Positions 56,289 through 64,000 of a stretch of 64,000 bases of DNA are shown here, in pieces. The translations under genes and the position numbers were made by a program. Position 1 is the first letter of the stretch. Each line of letters starts with the position of its first letter. The DNA is taken from contig OY829537.1 of the NCBI GenBank assembly GCA_963691705.1, positions 63,464,304-63,528,303 of the forward strand, in the 5' to 3' direction. Below the pieces are notes generated by a model, which saw nothing but the letters and a program-made list of their open reading frames with translations, ran no database searches and had not been told where the DNA came from. This DNA comes from Viola odorata (Eukaryota; Streptophyta; Magnoliopsida; Malpighiales; Violaceae).

Positions 56289-57862
56289 TGATATGGTGTC
56301 TTTTTATGCATGTTTTTCCTTCCTTTCAAGTCTAATTTCACGCTTGATACTACTAATTTGGCTTGTTTTCCAACTACTTTGCAGATTTGGACTTAAGGGA
56401 GAAACTTGAGGAAAAGTGCACCTTTTGGATGCATTTATGCATATCTTATATCGTCGAACCCTAGACGTCGTTTTATCGTCGAGGCCTATCCCCCCTTACG
56501 TCGTCGGGACCCAGATGAGCCACTGAAGATATCTTATGTCCAGGCCTAAATGACGCACGTGCATGTTTCTTTCCGAATGACGCTTGACCAAAGATGCTAA
56601 AAAGATTCTAGCTGGATTCCATGTAAAGATCATCCAGCTCAGCAGAGAATATTCCCCTCTATCATTTTGTCCCCTAGTGGGGTTGTTAGGTTGTATATAG
56701 GACCTTAACTCTTAGGGTTGAGGAGGCTTTTCTTTAGAATATTTTCCAGATTTTTAGGGTTTTCAATCATTATAGCCGCCTCTTTAACATTGGGATCCAT
56801 TCTTTGTTTATTTTTCCAAAAATCGGAGCCCCAAGCTCAGGTTAGTTTTCAATCCAGAGTATCATTTTCATCTGCACCTCTTCTCCGTTTATGTTGCTTT
56901 CTCCATGCATTTTGTGTATGAATTTCAGCATGAATGGCTAAGTCTCTCAGTCTTGGCAGGGGTGTTTTAAGGATTGCAAGAGGATAGTTGGGAGGTCAAA
57001 TTGTTCTTAACACGTTTTCATTATTGTATCCGCTTTCTTGCCATTTTATTGTCATTTCGTGTGAGGTTTGTTGGTAGTTTGATCATCTATTTGCATGTTT
57101 CTCATGAATATTGTCATTTCCATGGTAATAACTAACTTGAGGCCATGGAATAGAGTAGGCACCTAGTCCAGAGTCACCATGTTGTTTGGTCCAATCTGGC
57201 TAGGGCAAGAAGCCGGTTAGGGCAGACTTCTCAGTGTCTAGCCCTAGACGTGTCTTCTCTCCACTTCACGGGCCTGCGTGTATGACCCATAAGCGTACCT
57301 TGGGAGTGACTTCTCTTGAGAAGAGAAGCAGGGAGTCCACGTGAAAACAGGATGCCTATAGCACGTCTTTGGCGTGAAAACAGTCTATCCTTGCACCAAT
57401 GACCGACTAGACCTCGACGCAATCCACCGTCTACCCCTGCTAAGATTTCTCCTTTGACCTGATCTATCGTCTTTACTTACTTCGTTATTACCTTTATTAC
57501 AACTGTTTGCCTTTACCATTTTTATTGTTATTCTCCTGCAGTATTCTCGTTCCCGTTTTATTTAATTATTCCGTGTGTCTTTTATTACTTGTTATTTGTG
57601 CTTTTTTTTCTGTCTCAACATCAACTGCCATCGTTGGTTAGATTCGTCTAAACCAACCAAACCACCCTCCCCCCCCCCCCCCCCCGTGTTACTTTTATGT
57701 CTATTGTATTTTAATCCTCATTATACATCTAGGGCAAGATCACTACTAGTTCTTCATTTTTCCTGTGGTTCGACCCTGACTTGCCGCTATATACATTAAT
57801 TTGTGCATCTAGCCTATCAGGAGTATAAATATTATATTTGATCGTGTTTTGACGGCATATCA
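56289..57862 (+). repeat. 3' LTR of Athila-3, 1,574 bp
   Basis: TGATATGGTGTC to ACGGCATATCA. Aligns with 43,894-46,893 minus the nested solo LTR. Many C/T and G/A differences from the 5' copy. The empty TAGAC site is at about 57,410. A C-run of about 17 lies at 57,668-57,685. Confidence 0.94.
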
Positions 57863-57867
57863 AAATG

Positions 57868-59316
57868 CCTATCCAATCCCTTGTCACCCTGGGTCATCGT
57901 GCAAAGAGGAAATTGATGCAAGAAAGGCCCCCAAGGGATGCCCTCAAACTCCGAATTTCTGGAGAAGACTCGGTGTTTCGGGATAGTGTGGAAGATACTC
58001 CTCCATCTTCTCCCAAAACAACAGTTGAGCCTGGTCCCGTTACTCCTATTGAACTTCCAGTCGATACCCAAGAAATCGTTGCTCCTCCTACCGAGACTGC
58101 TATAGAAGTCAGTTCAGAGAAGACTCCATCTGCAACCTCAACTACTGCTCCAACTGCACCAACTTGTGGGGTTTCGACGTCTGAACCATGCCCCAACTTT
58201 ATTGACATCCTTGGGCTCAATCCTCAGGATCCCTTCAACCTGGAGCCTTTCCTCACCAAACACTCCTCGAAGAGCCTAGTTAATTCCTTGTGCGATCCCC
58301 ACATTCGCACCCTCCACTTATTGCCAGGAACCAAAGGTCCTCTATTCTCGGTATCTGACATCGGGCTCTCTCATCCTCCGGACCTCAACGTCATGATATC
58401 AGACCAAGATTCTGCCGGCGCCCCCCTTGGCAAACTAAATATGAGGAACTTTGCATATGAAAGCTGCCGTGCCCTTGGAATGCCAGATCCAGACTATCAT
58501 GACGTCCAAATAGGCCGATTGATTTATGAAATGATGACTTCTGAGACTGATAGAGCCAAGTTTAGAAGCGCACCCTTCAGTGCCCAGTTAGATTACTTCC
58601 GCAGTCAAGCATACACAATGATGGCTACCGCCCAATATATGTATGAGACCGTCGCCCTTCGTAACAACACCCAAGTTAGCCTTCTTGACAAAGTGCATGC
58701 TGACAACCAGTCCTTGCAAGGCAAACTTTCTAAAGCATTCGAGCTCCAACAGAACGTAAATGAAACGGTATCTCAGCTCCTAGCGGAGCTTGCCGAGTTC
58801 AAACGGAGGGAAGAAACTTTGGCCGGTACCTTCCAAACATTGACTGAGGAAGTGGCCCAAAAGGAGGAAACAACCTCAAGATTGCAAGAAGAGCTCTGCC
58901 TTCAGAAAGTTTCCATGGAGTAGGATCTGGCCCTGACTCGACAAGACTTAGCTTCTGCCCAGCAAAGCTTGGAAGAGAAACAGGTGCTACTCGATGTCGT
59001 CCCTTCCCGGATCGAGAACTGGAGAAATACTACTACCAAAGCCGTTATTATAGGCTGCATGGATTACTACGGAGTCAAGAACTTCTGCCCCATCAAGGCT
59101 GGCCGATACTCTGATCTCTGGATCCAAGCTCTCATAGATGATACGAGCTCAAGGACCATACCTCGTATTCGCGCCAAGTTAGCAAGTCAGCCGCTAGCTA
59201 CTAGTTTGGAGAGCATGAATGTTATCAATTGGGTGACTTGTGTCCGCATCAAGGAGTCTCACGAGATGGCTGGGTCAGCCATGAGGTCTACCACACCTAA
59301 CCCTAGCATCCCGTGA
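57868..59316 (+). pseudogene. Transposon-type gene, 3' part with coiled coil, one stop
   Basis: Direct continuation, in frame, of the exon ending at 43,893. About 350 codons run to a TAG at 58,921-58,923 and then 131 more to the stop at 59,316, same frame. Seen: Pro/Thr/Glu-rich start, a globular part (NFIDILGLNPQDPFNLEPF and the following 150 residues), a heptad-rich coiled coil (about 58,690-58,990), and a C-terminal piece with MDYYGVKNFCPIKAGRYSD. I do not recognise a catalytic domain. Proteins with the N-terminal family seen at 41.5 kb often carry such coiled coils. Confidence 0.7.
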
Positions 59317-59419
59317 GGTTTCCCGCTGATACGAGCACGAGGGCTCTCACCCTACTTTCGGCACCCCGCACCGTCCAAAGCTTAGATTCGAGGACGAATC
59401 TCTTCAAAGGGGGACGGGA
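59317..59419 (+). other. Chromovirus-like 3' end with polypurine tract
   Basis: TTCGAGGACGAATCTCTTC then AAAGGGGGACGGGA just before an LTR. The codons read LDSRTNLFKGG, the style of the last residues of plant chromovirus pol. Only about 100 bp of such sequence is present. Confidence 0.6.
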
Positions 59420-60131
59420 TGATATGAGCACGGCATCTAGGCCAAGCCTTCCTTCTAGGTCAAGCCTGTTGTCTAGGCCAAGTCGTCTGTCTAGGCCAAG
59501 CTGTGCGTCTAGGCCAATATATCTGTCTAGGCCAAGATGTGCGTCTAGGCCAAGCCTTCTGTCTAGGCCAAGTCGTCCGTCTAGGCCAAGCCGTGAGAGT
59601 TCCCATGCCCACATGCCAGTCTAGGCCAAGCCTGCCATCTAGGCCAAGCCCGCCAATCTAGGCCAAGCCCGACGCTCAAGACCCTTTGTTAAGGGTATTA
59701 GGGTATTATCCCATGTATAGAAGGAGATAGCCTCTTTTATAGCTTGTCTTTGATTTTGTTGAGTTTATCTCCTTTCAAGACCAATTAGTTGGCTTTGCCT
59801 TAGGGGTCTTAAACCCGGTTTTCATTTAGTTAATTAATTCCTTTTGGCTTGTTCATTGTATGAACAATTAAGGGAAGGTTGCAATTATCGATCCTTGTAA
59901 TCATTTGAATACAAGTTAGTATATTGTTTGTTCATCAAATCATTCTCCTTTTCATCCATTAATCCGCTGCACTCTTCCGCAATCTCCTTGCGACGTTATC
60001 CTCTCCATTAACACCATTAAACACCATCTAAACACCTTCCACCCTTGTGTTTACCATCCTCCCAAAGGAGACTAGATCCTTCAAGCTCAAGAACACGGTT
60101 TCTTCCTTCAAGAGAAGCCCGAATGTTATCA
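59420..60131 (+). repeat. 712-bp LTR, probably chromovirus-type Ty3/Gypsy
   Basis: TGATATGAGC to GAATGTTATCA, with inverted ends TGATA/TATCA. A polypurine tract lies on the left and a primer-binding site on the right. TATA-like CCATGTATAGAAGG at about 59,710. U3 is occupied by an 18-bp minisatellite. Confidence 0.75.
59430..59675 (+). repeat. 18-bp minisatellite (GTCTAGGCCAAGnnnnnn), about 12 units
   Basis: The 12-base core GTCTAGGCCAAG is nearly constant while the next six bases vary between units. Both strands stay open for about 100 codons only because the unit is a multiple of three. Confidence 0.9.
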
Positions 60132-60133
60132 TG

Positions 60134-60145
60134 TGGTAGCGGAGC
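60134..60145 (+). other. Primer-binding site, initiator tRNA-Met-like
   Basis: TGGTAGCGGAGC, two bases after the LTR end; differs at two places from TGGTATCAGAGC, the initiator-Met site used by most chromoviruses and Copia elements. Confidence 0.6.
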
Positions 60146-61737
60146 TCCAAATCGTCTTCTAGGTTGGTAAACTCCCTTCTCACGGCTGGATCCATAATTT
60201 CCACCGTGTATTCATCATTTTGGCCAAAAAAATTTGTGCTGAAATTTTTCTATTTTTCTTCTTTTTCACACCCGTTCCACTAAAGTGCTAAAACTGATTT
60301 TCCTTGAGTTTCTTCGGTTCAAACACCTTGATTCTTGTTTTCTATGGTTTAAACATTGTTTTCTACCATAGGAATCAATCTTACTTCATTTGAAATTTTT
60401 TGGTGTTCTTGAGAAATTCTTGTCTTTTAGTGTGCTGAATTTTGGAAGAACACAATTGCTGAAATTTTTTGTGTTTGTGTGCATCAAAATGGACGAAAAT
60501 TCATCTTCCTAAATGTGTATTTGCTGCTGAAGTTATTGGAGCTTCCTATGGTGGCCTTGAGAGCTATGTGGACTGAATTGTTTTCTTGCTAAATGCCGAA
60601 TTTGTTGCTCCAATCCTAGCCGGCCACATCACCTTGATTGTGAGCCTAGTATTTTCCTCAATTGTAAGCCAAGCATTTCAGCTTGCTCACTACTCTAGGC
60701 TGACCCTAGTTTAGCATCCTTACACTTTGTATGCTTGTCATACACGTCCATCTCACATGCCACATCACTTGCTTGGTCATCCACTCATTTAGTGACACAT
60801 CATCTTCACTTGCCACATCACATTTTTGGCTTTTAGTGAAAACATTTCAAGAGCAAAAACTACTTGTCTTTCACTTCATCTTTTAAAAATACTTGCCATA
60901 CAAGTGAGTCTTCTTCACCCTTTGCAAAAACAGAATTTAAAAGAAGGGAACTAAAAGAATTAATCAAACAAAAAAAAAGTGATCAAGTTCCTCAGTTCTC
61001 TCAAAAAAAAAAAAAAAGAGAAGAAAAGCAAAGGAGTCACAAGCAAGAAGCTACTTGTGTATGCACATTTAAGTGGATTACATTGTTTTTGAAGTGTCCT
61101 TATGGAAGAACACAAGTTTCGGCTTTCAATTGGTGTTTTCCAATTCGGATTTTTCTTTTTCTAATTTTTCCTTTTGAATAGTTTCGGCTTTTCCCTTTTG
61201 TGTGAGTGTCTGCGCTCCGAAAATTCTGAAATTTTGACAGCTTAAATTTCAGTCTGAGGGGAACAACTCTTATGTTAGAGACGTCTCCTAATTCTGTGTC
61301 TTTCACATACTTCTATCCAATTCAAAATCAGTGCGCAGTTTCCACTCGACATTACAATTTTGAGTCTTTCTTGTCAATTTTGTTTTCTCTTCTCATTTGA
61401 GCTAGCTTTTCTTTTGAGTCTTTGGTCTATCCTTCTTGTTTCTATCATTATTTCCACTCTAAATCAATTAGGTGTGCATTTCAATCCAATCCGTGCATAC
61501 CTTTTGATTTTCTCTACCTTTCTTTCTAAGCTTATTTTCTTTGCATTTCCTTGTGCTGCTATGTGTCTTAGAGTTTGTGCTAAGCTACATTACTTGGTTT
61601 TTCTTGGAGATTAGAGTGGGTGAGGAGGTGAGATTATTAGAGTGTAGTGTGAAACACGAGAGACACACGTGAGGGAGGGACTAACCTTTTGTTTATATAT
61701 CAATTGCGTTTGTTTTCCTTTTTGTAGGTATTTTTCT
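60146..61737 (+). other. Long leader before the last ORF
   Basis: About 1.6 kb non-coding, T-rich. It ends in a good 3' splice site (CCTTTTTGTAG, to 61,727) ten bases before the ATG, so an intron in the leader is likely. No gene. Confidence 0.55.
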
Positions 61738-64000
61738 ATGTCTTCCTTTTGTGATGACTTTGGGACCTCTTGGGATGAGGACTCGTGTTGCTCTAGTTCC
61801 ACCACTTGGGAGGAGACCTCTTGTTCTAGTTCGGCCTATTCCATGGCCCCTAGTGGTCGAGCCTCTTCGTGTTCTGAGGTGAACTACTTAGTGGAGCATG
61901 AGACACCGAATGGGGTTGATTCTTGTTCTGCTAGTGGCATCACTTGGGAGGAAAATCCTTGTTTGGTTAGTGGCGCCCACCTCTTGGTTGATAGTGAGGG
62001 CAACAATACTAGTTATGATGGCGTTTATTCCGATGGGTATGAGGCGCGGCATGATTCTTGTTCTTATGGGGTGGACACCCAAAGAGACCATTCTTGTGCT
62101 TCATCTTCTTCGCCAAGGGAGTATGATCTTCATGAGCCCTCATGACGATCCTTTGGTTATACCTCTAGTGCAGATAGTGGGGATGATTATTATGTACACG
62201 AGGACTTCATTGATAAGTCCTCTCGGCATGGGAACCATGGCCATGATTTCCATACCAAGGCTGCCTCTTCCCCATGCCATGGTCGAACCCTCTCTTCCTA
62301 TCACAGCCATGGCGCCTCTACCTATGCCTCAGTCCGGAGACCCCTTCAATGTCACCATTTTGCGTCGGTCTCTAGTGCACATCCCCGCCACGCCACACCT
62401 TATCACGGGGTGTTATCATCTCGCCATGACCGTAGACCTACTTCGGGTTCATCAAGCCGTGGCACCCCTACCTATGCTTCTTGTCCTAGTACGGCCTTTG
62501 CCATGGTTTCTTATGACCGGGTCCCTTCTTGTGATGGGAACGCATATTCAGATGCGTCGGAGACACGGTATGAGGAGAGTTCTTATGGGGTTGATAGTCG
62601 TGACATCCACTCTTGGGCCACGCCTTCTTCTCGGTTGGAGTGTGATCATCTAGGGCCCTCTTGGCCATCCTATGGGTATGAGTCTTATGCGGATAGTGGA
62701 GAGGACTCTTATGGACATTTTGAGCAGCCGGACTACATTGAGGAACCCTCTCGGCATTTCCATGGTCAGGGCCCCTCTTCGCATACCGGTGTCCGTGACC
62801 ATCAAGCCCCACCTTCACACCATATCCGTAGGACTCCTCCGGCCTCACATAGTCGTGTCACTTCTCATGTGAGTGAGTTGCCCTATACTCCTAGTCCTTC
62901 TACCTTCGAGTCGGCTCTAGCGTCACTTCGGGCCATCATAGAGGAGACCGAGCGTCTAACGGATGTGTCTCGGATAGAGCAAGAGAGAGAGCTACTTGGT
63001 AGGGTTGATTCGGCCGGTGCTTCACCACTTATTGAGGATGAGCTTAGTATGGTCTCAGAATTAGTGGATTTGCGTGCTACTTTGGGTGATTTGACTCCAT
63101 TGGATGAGGACTTACTCGAGGTCCTCTCGGATGATATTGATAGGGAACTGGTGACCCCGGATTTGGAGCTTATTTGGGCGTCGGATTCAGTGGTTTCGAG
63201 TACTCCCTCGGATGATATTGACTTAGGGTTGGTGACTTCGGGTTTGGAGCTTACAGAGACTTCGGAGTTGGTGGTCTCGGGTGCTCCTGTGGAAGATTTC
63301 GAGAGAGATAGGAGCGTTCCTTCTAGTGTTGATTCAGTCGGGTCACAACCACTTATTGAGCTCCTCACGGATGAGGTTGATATGGAGATAGTGACTTTGG
63401 ATTTGGTGGTCTTACGTGCTCCTTTGGACGAGTTGACTCCCTCGGAGGTGGACTTAGTTGAGCTCCTCTCGGATGGTATTGCTTTGGAGATGGTGTCTTC
63501 GGATTTAGTGGTTTCGAGGGCTACTTTGGAGGATTTGGACTTGGGGTTGCCACCCATTTCGGACGAGTCTCTAGAGGCCTCTTCAGGCAGCCACGCGAAA
63601 GCCCTCCTTAGCCTAGCACATCAGCGCCCCTTGCGGTTCTTTGGTAGTGAGTTCTCCATCATCCCGAGTGTGCCCACACATGACTTGATGGATCCGTTCC
63701 TTCTTGGTTTTGGGTATGTGGACCGAGCGCCCTCTATTCCGACCTTGGCGCATTCACTTGGCCTCTCGGCCTCTTTTGGGTCTCGGATTCCTTCCGCCGT
63801 CCCTTTGACCATCCACAGTGCCCACGGCTACTCGTCTACTACTTCGGGCCCGCACCTAGACCGCATCTTTCCCATTCCCCGCCTTGGGATAGTTTTGGAT
63901 AGTGTGTGGGATGTGTTGCCTTCGGATTTCCCTAGCACGGGTTCACACCTCTTCTCTTCGGGCAGCCACGAGAAGGCTTTCTATTTCCTCGCGCTCCAAT
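61738..64000 (+). pseudogene. Unrecognised Ser- and acid-rich ORF in the gag position, one stop, runs off window
   Basis: From ATG 61,738 the frame continues for 754 codons to the window end with a single TGA at 62,143-62,145; the repeat partner of that site at about 62,660 has TGG, so the TGA is probably a mutated Trp. Three zones: residues 1-140, repeats of (S)CSSS..TWEE type; 140-380, two copies of a ~170-codon unit (YGVDxxxxHS, LxxPSWPSYGY, YADSGEDSY, PSRHxxHG); 380-600, acidic leucine-rich repeats (LSDDIDRELVTPDLEL, then similar). After 600 more ordinary sequence. No CCHC knuckle or pol motif is in the window. Position after primer site and leader suggests a retrotransposon gag-like or extra ORF. 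Confidence 0.6.

Larger units (their letters stand above)
43894..57862 (+). mobile_element. Athila-3: complete but decayed Athila element, 13,969 bp
   Basis: LTRs at 43,894-46,893 and 56,289-57,862, primer-binding site, gag-pol, ORF2 and polypurine tract in the usual order. Perfect 5-bp duplication AAATG at 43,889-43,893 and 57,863-57,867. Removing the element and one AAATG rejoins an open frame of the host transposon gene, which confirms both ends. The two LTRs differ at many positions, so it is older than Athila-1. Confidence 0.95.

Noticed and set aside
59303..59624. Two overlapping ~103-codon open frames on opposite strands, rich in RPS or GLD repeats
   Set aside because: Both are produced by the 18-bp minisatellite in the LTR; the unit is a multiple of three and lacks stops. 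No gene features.
62486..62848. Minus-strand frames of 120 and 224 codons under the last ORF
   Set aside because: The plus-strand frame is continuous for 754 codons with internal repeats; the minus-strand frames mirror its Ser and Glu bias.

Overview
This window is plant nuclear DNA, almost certainly a flowering plant and probably a eudicot. Two host loci are recognisable by reading: a ten-exon CLP1 (pre-mRNA cleavage/RNA 5'-OH kinase) gene and an LRK10-like receptor kinase gene. The rest is a thick nest of LTR retrotransposons, mostly Ty3/Gypsy of the Athila lineage (primer-binding site complementary to tRNA-Asp, a gag-pol frame followed by a second ORF, LTRs starting TGAT and ending ATCA). 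No bacterial-type operons, tRNA, rRNA or CRISPR were seen.

Layout. 1-12,107: a young Athila element (Athila-1; its 5' LTR is cut by the window edge) with a gag-pol frame broken by three stop codons but an intact second ORF. It sits inside a decayed Copia element whose integrase-to-RNase H half follows at 12,108-14,888. 15.5-26.5 kb: two degraded pieces of one further Athila family in opposite orientations (minus strand 15.5-22.7, plus strand 22.7-26.5). The minus piece has been hit by a Stowaway MITE (16,131-16,390) and a non-autonomous hAT element (16,548-18,618, 8-bp target duplication GGGACAAC) that carries an intron-containing copy of the Sec61 gamma gene. 27.4-30.25 kb: CLP1, plus strand. 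30.8-33.7 kb: LRK10-like receptor kinase, minus strand, convergent with CLP1. 34.1-38.8 kb: two solo LTRs, one of 3,031 bp with a perfect CTAAT duplication and its own nested Stowaway MITE. 38.8-40.4 kb: a decayed second copy of the CLP1 3' end plus the kinase part of the receptor kinase, that is, an old tandem duplication of the CLP1/LRK interval now split by solo LTRs.

41.4-59.3 kb: a transposon-type gene (N-terminal part resembling the 'putative gypsy type transposon' family, C-terminal coiled coil) interrupted by a minus-strand solo LTR (42,054-43,388, duplication CTCAC) and by a complete but decayed Athila element (Athila-3, 43,894-57,862, duplication AAATG), whose own 5' LTR holds another solo LTR (45,055-46,449, duplication TAGAC). 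59.4-64 kb: a 712-bp LTR, of probable chromovirus type, that has a polypurine tract on its left and a primer-binding site on its right, followed by a long leader and an unrecognised serine- and acid-rich frame that runs off the window.

The insertion order can be read from the target duplications. Recurrent non-coding structures in the Athila copies (a perfect hairpin beside a polypurine-like run after ORF2, a CGGAGC/GCTCCG hairpin in the LTR, and short LTR motifs shared between families) are the most notable unexplained signals besides the Sec61 gamma capture. All coordinates and comparisons were made by eye.
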